DNA from: Macrostomum hystrix
Lineage: Eukaryota > Platyhelminthes > Macrostomidae
DNA: 64,000 bases
Direction of reading: 5' to 3'
Assembly: GCA_950097015.1 (NCBI GenBank)
Contig: CATNEN010000007.1
Location: 12,153,001 to 12,217,000, forward strand
Part shown: positions 1 to 11,935 of the stretch, one piece after another
Position numbering within the stretch: position 1 is the stretch's first letter
Layout: each line of letters opens with the position of its first letter
Notes under the pieces: model-generated
The model's input: the letters and a program-made list of their open reading frames with translations, nothing else
The model's database searches: none
Told to the model about the DNA's origin: nothing
Position numbers and translations under genes: made by a program

Positions 1-2137
1 CGTCTGGTGGTCGAGGTGGCTCAACCACCAAGCCGGTAGGCCGGCAGCCGCAATTGAAGCGGCCCAAGGGCATGGCTCGCGAGCTGTGGAGCCTGATCAG
101 CGCTGATTCGGACACCAACACGCTTGTGCCCACCGACACCGCCTACAAGCAGCCGCGGGCCCGCTTGGGTCCCGCCCGCGTCCGCCACTGGTGCTGGACG
201 GCCTTCCGCAACCCGGCCCGCTCCGACCAGCTGGAGCTGCGGCACTGGCGCCGCGAGTGCGACCCGCCCGGAGACTACAGCTTCGCCAAGTTCAACAAGC
301 TGCCAGACGTGCCCGACTGCACCGAGGAGCAGCTGACCGCGCACGGCCAGCCCGGCTGGACTGAGGCCGAGACCGCCCACCTGCTTGACATGCTGCGAAG
401 GTAAGTCACGTGACTCACCAGTACACTAACTAGTTTGTCTGCATACTGTGTTCACCTGTCCCCTCTCCAGGTACCACATGCGCTTCGTGATCGTGCTGGA
501 CCGCTGGGACTCCGAGCAATTCGGCCACCGCAGCCTGGAGGACCTGAAGGAGCGCTTCTACGGCCTGAGCCAGGCGCTGGAGGCGCAGCGGGCCGCCGCA
601 GCCGGCAAGCCCCCACCTCGGCCGAACTTTGTCTACGACGCCGAACACGAGAGGCGGCGCCGCGAGCAGCTGGGCCTACTGCTGGCCCGCACCAAGGAGG
701 AGGCGCTCGAGGAGGAGCGGCTGCGCCATGAGCTGGTCCGCATCGAGCAACGCCGGCAGGACCGAGAGAAGAAAACTGTGCACCTGCAGCGGCTTATCTC
801 ACAGGTGCTGGTTCTGGTATTCTGTTGATTCAGAGTGCAAGCATTGCCGGTCTGTTCTTGGTGTCTGAAGCAGCAATGCCATAATAAGCAGAAGTCGGTG
901 CCTATTATAATCCTAAATTAATCCGCTCACCTGGCCGTTCTCATCCCCCACCTGAATTCCAGGCTGACGCGGCCTCAGCGTCGCGACGCGCGGAGACTCC
1001 TGGCTCGCGTCGCTCCCACCCGGCCGGCGGATTCGGCAGCGGAGGCGGCGTCAGCGGCGGCGGTAGCAGCAGCATCGGCGGCGTAGCGCGCAAACGAACA
1101 GCGGCGGCACCGTCAACGCCGATGGAGACCGGCGGCCTTCGCTTCCAGGAGACCCGCCAGGCCGGCGCCTCGCTGCGCAGCGCCCGCATCCGGCTGCCGC
1201 AGCTGCTGGGCCAGAAAAAGGTGCGCACCCTGGACACTTGCCTCGAGGACCTCCGGGTGGACGCCAACCCCATCGCCACCGAGGAGGTTGCAGACGAGTT
1301 CAACCAGCTCAGATCGGATATTCTGCTCTACTCAGAGCTCAGAACCCACCTGCAGGCACTGGACTATGAGTTCCAGACGCTCAAGCACCGGTAAGTGCCT
1401 GGGTTGAGATTGAGGGCCAAGTTAGAGGGTGAAAAAGTTGCTGTTAGGGAAGTTCTCGGTGCGGAAGTGGTTGCTAGGTAAGATCCAGTTGAGGCAGTGG
1501 TTGCTTAAGAAATTTCAGGTTGCTACGGCAATTCCAGGTGAGGCAGTGGTTGCTAGGGTAATTCCAGGTGAGGCAGTGGTTGCTACGGCAATTCCAGGTG
1601 AGGCAGTGGTTGCTAGGGTAATTCCAGGTAAGGCAGGGGTTGCTACGGCAATTCCTGGTAAGGCGGTGGTTGTCAGAGAAGTTCCATGTAGGGATGGGTG
1701 TAAGAGGTAGCAAGTTCGTGGCTGTCAAGGTGTTACCACGGCAAATTTTTTCAATTCTCCCATCGCCCATGTCGCTGCCGCACCGCAGCTACGAACAGCT
1801 GTCCGGCAAGTCCTGCCCGGTGCACTGGGAGCCGTACCGTGGCCGCAACATCGGTGGCCAGGCGCCACCCGGCCCGGGCACTCGCAACAAAGGCAGCGTC
1901 GGGGCCGTCGGCAACTCCACTTCAACTACTCCGGGCGCCTCCGCGGCTGCAGGCTCAGGAGTTGCTGCGGCCAGCTCGGCGACTTCCGTTAGCTCCACCA
2001 GCCCGGTGGGTGGCCCGCCTGGCGCCGGCGGCACACCCAGCCCGACCCGGCACAAGCGGCAGGCCGCCATCGGCCAGGAGCAGATGATGAAGAAGCTGAA
2101 AACAGGCGGCATGGGCCGCTTCAACATCACCTCCTGA
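1..2137 (+). CDS. DMAP1: DNA methyltransferase 1-associated protein 1 (DMAP1), 5' end missing
   Basis: Known role of the family: DMAP1 is a nuclear subunit of the NuA4/TIP60 acetyltransferase and SRCAP complexes. Four exons are visible: 3-400 (entered mid-gene), 471-804, 963-1390 and 1789-2137, with stop TGA at 2135-2137. Donors are GTAAGT after exon 1, a weak GTGCTG after exon 2, and GTAAGT after exon 3; all phases join in frame. The KRPKGM block near 54 matches the family N-terminal region. The SANT/Myb-like domain (GWTEAETAHLLDMLRR, continuing YHMRFVIVLDRW) crosses the first intron. A charged helix follows (HERRRREQL to EKKTVHLQRLI), then the C-terminal DMAP1 domain (LPQLLGQKKVRTLD, FNQLRSDILLYSEL). 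The insert between these domains is Gly/Ser/Ala-rich, and the tail at 1860-2060 is also low complexity. Only the first 40-odd residues of the family length seem to lie outside the window. Intron 3 holds a 30-bp repeat. Confidence 0.93.
1440..1700. repeat. 30-bp minisatellite in DMAP1 intron 3
   Basis: About seven degenerate copies of a 30-bp unit containing GTTGCTACGGCAATTCCAGG, alternating with copies reading GCTAGGGTA. The array lies wholly inside the intron between exons 3 and 4. Confidence 0.85.
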
Positions 2138-2756
2138 ACTGACTTCGCCTCTGCGTCCTGATGTACCGACTGCGCGCTTGTGCGAGTTTTCACTTTTCAG
2201 CTGTTAGAGCCTTGATGTGTACCTGGTTTTGATTGGCTGCTGCCTGTCTAGATCGCCAGCCGATCGGAGTGGGCGATATGTTATTTTTTAATAGCAGTAA
2301 CGGATGTCCGGTCTGCTTCGAGCGCATTGAACGTGTAATTTATTTGTATGGCATTTTCAAACTGCTCGATTTATCGTGCAAACAAGTACTTTGTGCTTTT
2401 ATTAATACTATTAATGACTTGAGCAGCCTTCGATCCGAAACCGATTCTGCTCTGCTCGGCTTTTCAGCATGTATGTATGAAAACATTTTGTAACTGAAAG
2501 CCCGACTTCGCCTGGAAACGAGTATTTTTTCATATGCTTCGCCTAAAGTGCGCACAGAGAAGGTGATAATAAGCATATTGATAAGCATATTGATAAGCAT
2601 ATTGATAAGCATATTGATAAGCATATTGATAAGCATAAGGAGCCAGCAGTTGCAGTGCTCTGCCAATTTGCAGTACTCAACTTCACTGCTAATTATCTGA
2701 AACGGCCCTGCCGGCTTGGCATCGTCTCAAATAACCTTCACATAAGCTTCATTCGC
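2138..2756. other. DMAP1 3' flank
   Basis: AT-rich sequence after the DMAP1 stop. No AATAAA was found, so the polyadenylation site is unplaced. A short 12-bp repeat (GATAAGCATATT, five to six copies) lies at about 2570-2638. No gene seen. Confidence 0.5.
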
Positions 2757-4349
2757 TTATAATACAGACCCTCCTGTCACCGAGCTCCATGGCTGCAGCT
2801 TGGCTTCACTCGCTTTGAAGGCAGACCCTCCTGTCACCGAGCTCCATGACTGCATCTTGGCTTCACTCGCTAAGAATACAGACCCTCCTGTCACCGAGCT
2901 CCATGGCTGCAGCTTGGCTTCACTCGCTTTGAAGGCAGACCCTCCTGTCACCGAGCTCCATGGCTGCAGCTTGGCTTCATTCGCTAAGAATACAGACCCT
3001 CCTGTCACTGAGCTCCATGACTGCATCTTGGCTTCACTCGCTAAGAATACAGACCCTCCTGTCACCGAGCTCCATGGCTGCAGCTTGGCTTCACTCGCTT
3101 TGAAGGCAGACCCTCCTGTCACCGAGCTCCATGGCTGCAGCTTGGCTTCACTCGCTTTGAAGGCAGACCCTCCTGTCACCGAGCTCCATGGCTGCAGCTT
3201 GGCTTCATTCGCTAATAATACAGACCGTCCTGTCACCGTGCTCCATGGCAGCAGCTTGGCTTCACTCGCTTTGAAGGCAGACCCTCCTGTCACCGAGCTC
3301 CATGGCTGCAGCTTGGCTTCACTCGCTTTGAAGGCAGACCCTCCTGTCACCGAGCTCCATAGCTGCAGCTTGGCTTCATTCGCTAATAATACAGACCCTC
3401 CTGTCACCGAGCTCCATGGCTGCAGCTTGGCTTCATTCGCTAATAATACAGACCCTCCTGTCACCGAGCTCCATGGCTGCAGCTTGGCTTCAGTCGCTTT
3501 GAAGGCAGACCCTCCTGTCACCGAGCTCCATGGCTGCAGCTTGGCTTCATTCGCTAATAATACAGACCCTCCTGTCACCGAGCTCCATAGCTGCAGCTTG
3601 GCTTCATTCGCTAATAATACAGACCCTCCTGTCACCGAGCTCCATGGCTGCAGCTTGGCTTCATTCGCTAATAATACAGACCCTCCTGTCACCGAGCTCC
3701 ATAGCTGCAGCTTGGCTTCAGTCGCTTTGAAGGCAGACCCTCCTGTCACCGAGCTCCATAGCTGCAGCTTGGCTTCATTCGCTAATAATACAGACCCTCC
3801 TGTCACCGAGCTCCATAGCTGCAGCTTGGCTTCATTCGCTAAGAATACAGACCCTCCTGTCACCGAGCTCCATAGCTGCAGCTTGGCTTCATTCGCTAAT
3901 AATACAGACCCTCCTGTCACCGAGCTCCATAGCTGCAGCTTGGCTTCATTCGCTAATAATACAGACCCTCCTGTCACCGAGCTCCATGGCTGCAGCTTGG
4001 CTTCAGTCGCTTTGAAGGCAGACCCTCCTGTCACCGAGCTCCATAGCTGCAGCTTGGCTTCATTCGCTAATAATACAGACCCTCCTGTCACCGAGCTCCA
4101 TGGCTGCAGCTTGGCTTCACTCGCTTTGAAGGCAGACCCTCCTGTCACCGAGCTCCATGACTGCATCTTGGCTTCAGTCGCTTTGAAGGCAGACCCTCCT
4201 GTCACCGAGCTCCATGGCTGCAGCTTGGCTTCAGTCGCTTTGAAGGCAGACCCTCCTGTCACCGAGCTCCATGGCTGCAGCTTGGCTTCAGTCGCTTTGA
4301 AGGCAGACCCTCCTGTCACCGAGCTCCATGGCTGCAGCTTGGCTTCTCT
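2757..4349. repeat. 57-bp minisatellite with two alternating unit types
   Basis: About 28 copies of a 57-bp unit built around CCTCCTGTCACCGAGCTCC followed by ATGGCTGCAGCTTGGCTTCA. Units fall into two classes by their tail: CGCTTTGAAGGCAGACC or CGCTAATAATACAGACC. Because 57 is a multiple of 3 and the unit lacks stops, both strands stay open (19-residue protein repeats, open frames over 600 codons). There is no homology to a protein family and no gene structure, so the open frames are treated as a by-product. Confidence 0.95.
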
Positions 4350-6300
4350 ATCGAGTTCCGGGGAACTGATTTCGCTGGCATTGTCTAGCCGGCTAACTCG
4401 CAGTGTTGCACTTGCAATGCTCACAGAAAGCACGGAGCTCTTTTTGAGACGGTGGTGCCGCCATGCCTTCAAATCAAATTGCCAGAGGCCGGGCACGGCC
4501 CCCGCCGCCATTGTGAGAATAATGCGATTTCTCTTGGCCTGCGAGCAAATCGGGTTACGGCTGTCTCGGCCCATTAAACCGCTGGAGGAAAGATACCAGG
4601 AGCTGTATCTCCGTTTCCGGCTGGGTGTGAGTCTCAGCGCTGCAGCCTCCGTGCCTCATCAGTCGCTTGCTGCGATCCAGTAGCGATTGTTCTTTTGTTC
4701 ACACGATGTGCGGAAATTTCCATTGTTATAGTAATCCATGCAGTTCCAGTTTGACTTACTGGCGCATTGCTAGCACTTTCTCTGTTGCTGCATTTCACTA
4801 TCGGTCACTCACACTCACTCTATCAGCAGAATGGGATCTGAAGCCTCTCTACTTTGATTTGATTTGATTGATTCATTTGCCTTTCTGCTATCCTCCGAAA
4901 AGCCGTCGGCAAGCGGCCCTCCCATGCTTAATCATCTGCGGCCCGCGCTGCCGCTCCCTGCCAAAATAAACAGCATACGGCCTTCGCAGGCAGACTAACA
5001 GGGCGTTCGTGTCTGCCGACGCCCTGGTCCTCAATCACCAAGCGCTGGAATGATTATACAACTGTATCCTTGCAGCCCGATTAAGGACCTGCAGATTCAG
5101 GATCGAAATAATACAAGAGACAGCTCTTAATTAGTCTGACTGTTGCTGCTTCGAAAACTTTAAAGCTACGAGCCAAGCACCTGACAGGGGCAGCACTTTC
5201 TTGTTCTAGCACAACTGCACGCAAGTGCATGCACTTCTCCCAAACTTAAACTGCTTTCTTGAATGGAATTATCTGTAACACATCCCTGCGATGTTATCTT
5301 TCTAAACAGTCGTTACTTCTACGAGTATTTGCCCTTCACAGAGGACTCGACGCTTGCCCCTTTAAAGAAGACCGTTTTACTGAACCTCAGTGAACACTGG
5401 ACTTACCGGATAAACGGGTGTCAAGCAAATTCCGAGTCTCAGGCAGCAGGGTGAGTGGGTGGGATATGCGCTGCCTAGTGACAGACTTGCAGCTCCGTCC
5501 AGTTGTTTGCCCAAGCCGTACACACACAAATACTGGGTGCCCTGCTGCCTGATCTCATGCCCTGGCATACCTCAATTGCGCGATGAAGGAATCATAAAAT
5601 GCATCCTGGCTGCCTAGGACTGAATCCAAACAGTCTGCTACTGCAAAAGTACATTGTCTTACATTTCCTTGCACGTAGACTCCGCTTGACTGCAACACGG
5701 TCGCCAGCCCATATTGTGCGCAGGTCGTAAATTTACCCGTCAAGTCGTCAATTTGGCAAATCAAATCGAAGCGACTTGACTCGATAGTCTGGCCAAAGCT
5801 CCCGAGTAGCTTCTGCAAACACGCGGCCTTAGCTTAATTACTCCGCCCAGACTGCACTGCACGCGATCCCACCGCCGTCTCGCAGACTGGGAGAATGCTC
5901 CCCACGCGGGCGAGAGTAGCTAAGTAGCCTTTCTCACGTTAAACTCTTTGCCTCAATCCTCTGTCCCCACTTCCCTACATTGGCATTATCCCACAGTTTG
6001 TCTCTGTGTTTGTTATCTTGCTGTCCCAACTGCTTTCGGTTCCTTTCTCAGTCTCTGTCTGGCTGAAAATCACGGCTTAGCCGTCAAAGCGTGCCTGAGC
6101 AGCAGGACTTGCCGTGCAGACTTGCAGACTCGCGTACTTTCGGAGTTACTGGAAGTCACGAAATTAATATCCCGCCAGGCCACTGATTAAATTAGCACTA
6201 CAGAGCCCCGAGCCGAATCGCATTACCGCTCAGACACACTGGGGCTGCAGCGGGGACCGCCACGAATCAGACACAGCGAGCCTGATTACCCGGGCCTCGC
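4350..6300. other. Unique intergenic sequence, no gene recognised
   Basis: About 2 kb of non-repetitive sequence of mixed composition. Short open frames on both strands lack splice context, signal peptides or recognisable motifs. No function is assigned. Confidence 0.4.
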
Positions 6301-6303
6301 TGG

Positions 6304-6491
6304 CTCTGTCTGTGTGTCTGTCTCTCTGTCTCTCTGCCTGCCTGCCTGTCTGTCTGTCAGGTCTGGGTGTCTGCCTGTCTGTCACGTCTGTGTGTCTGTC
6401 TGTCTCTCTGCCTGCCTGCCTGCCTGTCTGTCTGTCAGGTCTGGGTGTCTTTCTGCCTGTCTGTCTGCCCAACTGCCTGTCTGTCTGTCAG

Positions 6492-6522
<31 letters not shown>

Positions 6523-6577
6523 AGGTCTGGGTGTCTTTCTGCCTGTCTGTCTGCCCAACTGCCTGTCTGTCTGTCAG

Positions 6578-6639
<62 letters not shown>

Positions 6640-6658
6640 GCTGGGTGTCTGTCTGTCT
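6304..6658. repeat. (TGTC)n microsatellite array
   Basis: Imperfect tetranucleotide tract of TGTC with CTGCC, CAGGTCTGGG and CTGTGCTGGGTGTCTG interruptions. The last interruption is the reverse complement of the one in the array at 15062-16030. Confidence 0.95.
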
Positions 6659-7853
6659 CCCTCAGAAGCTCCGCAGTTTCTTAGTCAAAAGTATTCTCTC
6701 TCTCTGCAGCAGGAAGTCTGCGCTGGTTGGCAGGTGTGAATTTGCAGGCGGCGGTTTGGACAGAAGCTGGAATAAAGCCATCCCTGTGATTAGCGCAGCA
6801 GGTGGAAGCTTCAGCCATTCGAGCGCGCTGTTCTATTGGCAGCTGTTGGCAGCCTTCTCTTAGTCCATTATTTATTTCTTCCGCGGCAACAGATCTGGCG
6901 GCCTCTTATTGTGCCGCGCCTATATTCTACTGAAGTACCTCGTATTTTTACCTTCTGGAGGCCGTGAAAAAATCTTTATGTCGCTGAAAAACTCTTCAGT
7001 CAGGAAGAGGGACTCAATGGCCGCACGCTTTTTGGTGCCTATTTTTGGCTCATAAAAATCCTGTCTAACGCTTTTTAAGTACACTGGGTGTACTTTTTTC
7101 ACTTAACTCACTTATCTGTTCTCGATCTGACCCATTTTGACCCAATGGATTCCTAGTTGCCTCTCACTGATGACCCAGTGGCTGAATCTGACAAAACTGA
7201 CTCGTAAAATACTCAAAGTTCTCTACAGCAAGCGACATTCTCAAGTGGTTTCTACAGCAAGCATTTATTTGCAGCAAGAGTTCCTCGGACCGGGAGAGCA
7301 GCAATGTACAATTTTGGGGATCTGTGAGTCAGCTACCATAGACTGCATTGCATTCAATTAAATTAAATTGTTCCGAGTTGCTCTTTGGAAACTGCGGAAG
7401 TGCGCAGCGCAGCACGCGAGTTTCGATGACGCCCGGCCGCGAGCTTCACCAAGCGGCCACAGCAGCTGCTGAATGCGGCAGAACCAGTGTGGTTTGTCAA
7501 ACCCCCAGCCAAACCGCTTGCTTCTCACATTCCTTTCCCGCTGGCAGCGGGCAGCTGCCTGGGAGATGAGCCCGGGGTGCGGCTGCCAATTAATGATGCA
7601 TGATGCCGCCGCCTCCGCACCTAAGTGAGAACTGCTGGAAGCGACTACTGAGGATTTAGCCGCAGGAATTTTTCCCTCTTAGGTGCCTCTCTTCAGCCCC
7701 GGCCGCTGCTGCCTCTGGGCTCGTCTTTCTTTCTTTTGTTTATGAAACTCAAATCCCTCTGTCTGGCACATCCAGCCCTCCTGCCTGCCCCGTCCAGCAT
7801 CGTGTCATCGGCGGGGCCAGTTTATCGCAGTCTGCAATTTCGCAATTTCGGCC
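6659..7853. other. 3' flank of the FMRFamide-receptor-like gene
   Basis: Unique sequence downstream of the minus-strand GPCR stop. A minus-strand AATAAA occurs near 7269, a distant candidate polyadenylation signal. No other gene recognised. Confidence 0.35.
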
Positions 7854-10469
7854 TCAGTCAAACTCAGTCGAGCCGCCTCGCTCTCCAGCCGCCGCGCCCG
7901 GCCTGCGCAGCGGGCGCAGCTGGATGTCCGCGGCCGGCCGGCTGGCCGAGTCGATTGCCTCGGATTCTTCGTTGTCCGGCGCGCAGGAGGAGCACTCGCG
8001 CTCCTTAGGCTGCCGCCGCCGCTGCTGCTGCTGCTCTTGCTGCTGATGGGAACGCCGACTCGTCTTGGGTTTCGGCTTGAGCGGCGCCTCGGTGCTGGCC
8101 GCCTGGCTGTGACGCCGCTGGCGCCGGCTCCACCTGTCGCAGGGCCAGCAGAGAAGGTCGCGCAGGCTCTGCCGGAACTTCTTGCCGATGACACAGTAGA
8201 GAATGAAGTTCAGGCAGGAGTTGATCAGCACAAGGAAGTTGGTGGCCACGATCACCAGCTGCATGCGCTGCTGATGCTGCTCTGAGGGCCGCACTACCGT
8301 CTCAATGATGGTGAGCAGCACGTTGGGCAGCATGAACAGGTAGAAGGACACCACAATGGCCAGCGAGACGTACGTCAGCTGGGCCTCCTTCTCCTGACGG
8401 CGCGTCACCTGCGGGATGATGAGCGGCTGCAAAATTGAGCCCGGCTGTAAAGCGGAAGACGCCGCAAAGCGATCCAACGCGTTTGCCTCTCGCACCAAGA
8501 TACCTGAGCTCGATTCCACGGCGAGACCACAACAGGTGTTTTTCAGGGTGTTGAGGTTGTCAACTGCCACATTGTGTGCAGGAAGATCAGCTTCGGTTTG
8601 AGCTTGTCATAGCAGGATCATTATAAAAGAAGGCTGAGGAAATGATTTTGCACCAATTCCAGCCGACTTAAAAGGATCACCTAGATAATTCTCACCTAGA
8701 TAATAGGAAAGGCTATTCACATCTCCAATGCTTTGGCTGGCAATCTATTTCGGGCCTAATTCAATCCGGGACAAATTTGCCGTCCGCGCTTCAATTCGAC
8801 CAATTTCGGACTCCTTCGTTAATCCCGTTTCCCAATTCGGCCTCCATGCAACCGAAATTCTGCAGCTCTGAGGGGGGAATTCAATCAGGGCAGATGAAGT
8901 TGCTGTTGCTGAAGTGCCGACAAGGAACGCGCGGCATTGATTCTTCTCGACTTCTCTGTCGCTTTTGACGCAAAAACTCGGTCTAGGGAAATGCTGGCGT
9001 GACAACTGGCTACCTTATCCATGCCTTTTTGCTTCACTGTGCGTTCTGAACTGGCATTCCTGACTTGATTTATCACAAAATAGCATCTTTACCACTGTCA
9101 TAATTCCCAACTGTCACCATCCTCAATTCCTAATCAGTCAATACCCATCAGTCAATACCCATCAGTCAATACCCATCAGTCAATACCCATCAGTCAATAC
9201 CCATCAGTCAATACCCATCAGTCAGTACCCATCAGTCAATACCCATCAGTCAATACCCATCAGTCAATACCCATCAGTCAATACCCATCAGTCAGTACCC
9301 ATCAGTCAATACCCATCAGTCAATACCCATCAGTCAGTACCCATCAGTCAATACCCATCAGTCAATACCCATCAGTCAATACCCATCAGTCAATACCCAT
9401 CAATCAATACCCATCAGTCAATACCCATCCGTCATTCTCACCTGCCACATGTTGATGCTGCGCCGCAGGGACTTGGCAATGCGGATGTTCATGAAGGTGA
9501 TGGCCGTCACTGGCACTACAAAGTAGAAGGCGGAGTACAGCACTCCTGAGTACACCAGCTCGTACAGGCCAGTTGCCGAGCCGTTGCCAGGCCGCTGCAT
9601 CCATTCAGCCGGGTGGTTGCTGGCCACCATGATCTCGCAGTCGCTGTGGTTGCCAGGCAGTGGCTGGGCCAGCTGGCAGCCGAACAGGCGGCGGGAGTTC
9701 TCCACCAGCCGCTGCTTCTTCCAGTAGGTCGCCACGTCCGACCCGATGGGGATGTCGTTGACGTTGATCTCAAAGAACTTGGGCACATTGTAGGCCGCGC
9801 TGAGCAGCAGCACCAGGCCCAGGTTGCGGTACACGGCCCGCCCCGCGGGCTTCCCGTTCGCCACCGACAGCGGCCGGCAGACGGCCTGGAAACGCTCGAA
9901 GGACACGAGCAGGGTGATGTAGATGGAGGCCAGCTGCATGGTGAAGCACACGGGCACCAGGTACTTGACCATGCCGCCACGGTTCAGATAGAAGTAGTAC
10001 ACAACGAGGCTGGGCATCTGAGGACGGGTTTGAGCACTCGAAATTCTGTCTTCGGGCTGTCTGTACGACGCCTCGATGGATCGAAAATAGATCTATTTTT
10101 TCTCTACGCCTTTCGACCTGTCTCTGTCTCTTTTTCTACCATTCTTTATGCCCTTGGTCTCCTGAGCAGTCGCCCTACCTGGTAATACTCGTAGAACACG
10201 GTGAGCACATTCATGACAAAGTTGCCCAGGATGAAGACGGCATCCACCATGCACAGCGCGGACAGGATGGTGAAGAGCGGACAGCGGCGGTGTCGGTTGG
10301 CCCGCTGCAGCACTACCACAGACAGCACGTTGCCGATGATGCCGAATACGGACAGGATGCCGGTGATGTAGAAGGCCAGCACCGACGTGGCGAACTGGAT
10401 GTTGTCGGAGGTCGGGTCCGGCGTCTGCGGTGACTCCGATCGGTTTGTTGGCGCTCTGGTGGGCTCCAT
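7854..10469 (-). CDS. FMRFamide-receptor-like class A GPCR
   Basis: Seven-helix neuropeptide receptor, presumed to act at the plasma membrane through G proteins. Minus-strand exons: 10469-10179, 10017-9442 and about 8408-7854 (473 residues). All join in phase 0, with donors GTAGGG and GTGAGA. ATG at 10469 is the first in frame after an upstream TGA. TM1 (about residues 28-54) carries the GN motif, and TM2 has Asp76. TM3 ends in ERF (138-140) followed by QAVCRPL, in place of DRY. TM4 runs into YNVPKFFEI, typical of FMRFamide receptors. ECL2 has Cys211 and Cys224, and TM5 has Pro266. TM6 is about 300-322, and TM7 has NFILY (356-360) in place of NPxxY. The tail has Cys376/Cys379 and a Gln-rich stretch. 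The third exon could instead start at 8426, adding six residues. I saw no Cys at the usual top of TM3. Ligand unproven. Confidence 0.85.
9136..9430. repeat. 14-bp minisatellite in GPCR intron 2
   Basis: About 21 copies of CAGTCAATACCCAT, ending only about 10 bases from the splice donor of GPCR exon 2 (9441 on the minus strand). A minority of copies read CAGTCAGTACCCAT. Confidence 0.95.
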
Positions 10470-11477
10470 GGCCTGCTGGATCAACCATGAGGCGAATATT
10501 CAATTTGACATAAAAGAACGACATAGCGACAACGAAAAGCAACAGTATAGCAATCACATAGCAACGGCATTGCAACAACATAACAAAAGCATATAAACCG
10601 CATAGCAACCACAAAACAAGCGTATTAACACAGAATAGAAGCCTAGTACGCTCTAACACAAATTACAATTGCTCATTTGTGCACACTGGCGAGCCACACA
10701 GTAAAGAATTCACCATTAAGGATCCCTTGTGATTTCCAGCTCAGCGTTAAAGTACAAGTGAGACACTTTCGCTTCGCTGTGAACCATACAGAACCTAATA
10801 GGCTGGGCCTAATGGGGCAGTCTGGCCCGCTCGTCCTTCAGACAGCCGCACAAGAGGTACTGCTCGGCGGCAAAAATATTCCGGCCATTGTGATGAGAAT
10901 CCGATAGCACAGGTGTGAATTTTTCATGCAATTCGGACAGGCGGGCCTCCGTTTTTTTCGGATGAGACCAGAGACAGAGGAGAGGACACGGGAGAAATGA
11001 GCGATTCGTATGGGATAAAAAGTGGGTGGAGGATGGGAAAGAGTTGAGAACAAGTGAGGCGAAGCACAATGGGGAAGCTGCCTGTGGGATGCCATTTTCG
11101 CATCGCGGCCGCCGCGGATGAAATTTCAGCCCAGCAACGCCGGACCGCAAACCCCGCCCACCCCAAGATGCGTTGATGAAGTGGAAGCCGACCCTCATCA
11201 CCTGGGGGGCCCCTTGCTCCAATCAGAGCCAAAAGATATGATTTATAATGAGGCAGTTGTGCACTTTATCCTACTTGATCCTACCGTGGGATAACTTTTG
11301 CGCACCTGAGGGCTGCGGCCACCCGAAGCGCAGATCATCAATCTAGTTGCGGTCCGTGGGTCAGGGCGAAATCTGAGCTCGAGGAGCGGCGACTCGAGTT
11401 CAATCTGCTTCACCTGCTGGCCTGATTTCTACCGTGCGTCTGCCAACAAATATCCTTCTGTAGTTCGCTCACAATTC
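10470..11477. other. Upstream region of the GPCR gene
   Basis: About 1 kb 5' of the minus-strand GPCR start. It includes an A-rich stretch (10490-10660) with repeated CATAGCAAC/CATAACAAA words. No TATA box could be assigned. The minus-strand open frames at 10809-11232 resemble no known family. Confidence 0.35.
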
Positions 11478-11935
11478 GGAGCCTCATATACCCAGGTGAC
11501 AGCTGATATAGAGCCTCATCTACCCAGGTGACAGCTGATATAGAGCCTCATATACCCACGTGACAGCTGATATAGAGCCTCATATACCCACGTGACAGCT
11601 GATATAGAGCCTCATCTACCCAGGTGACAGCTGATATAGAGCCTCATATACCCACGTGACAGCTGATATAGAGCCTCATCTACCCAGGTGACAGCTGATA
11701 TAGAGCCTCATCTACCCAGGTGACAGCTGATATAGAGCCTCATCTACCCAGGTGACAGCTGATATAGAGCCTCATATACCCAGGTGACAGCTGATATAGA
11801 GCCTCATCTACCCAGGTGACAGCTGATATAGAGCCTCATATACCCAGGTGACAGCTGATATAGAGCCTCATCTACCCAGGTGACAGCTGATATAGAGCCT
11901 CATCTACCCAGGTGACAGCTGATATAGAGTCTTAT
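11478..11935. repeat. 32-bp minisatellite carrying arrayed E-box motifs
   Basis: About 14 copies of a 32-bp unit containing ACAGCTGATATAGAGCCTCA. Every unit has CAGCTG, plus either CAGGTG (majority) or CACGTG (a few), giving some 28 CANNTG hexamers within 460 bp. The array lies 1.0-1.5 kb upstream of the GPCR start. Confidence 0.92.

Noticed and set aside
2757-4683. Open frames of more than 600 codons on both strands
   Set aside because: They follow from a stop-free 57-bp period, exist on both strands, and have no homology, splice context or codon bias of a gene.
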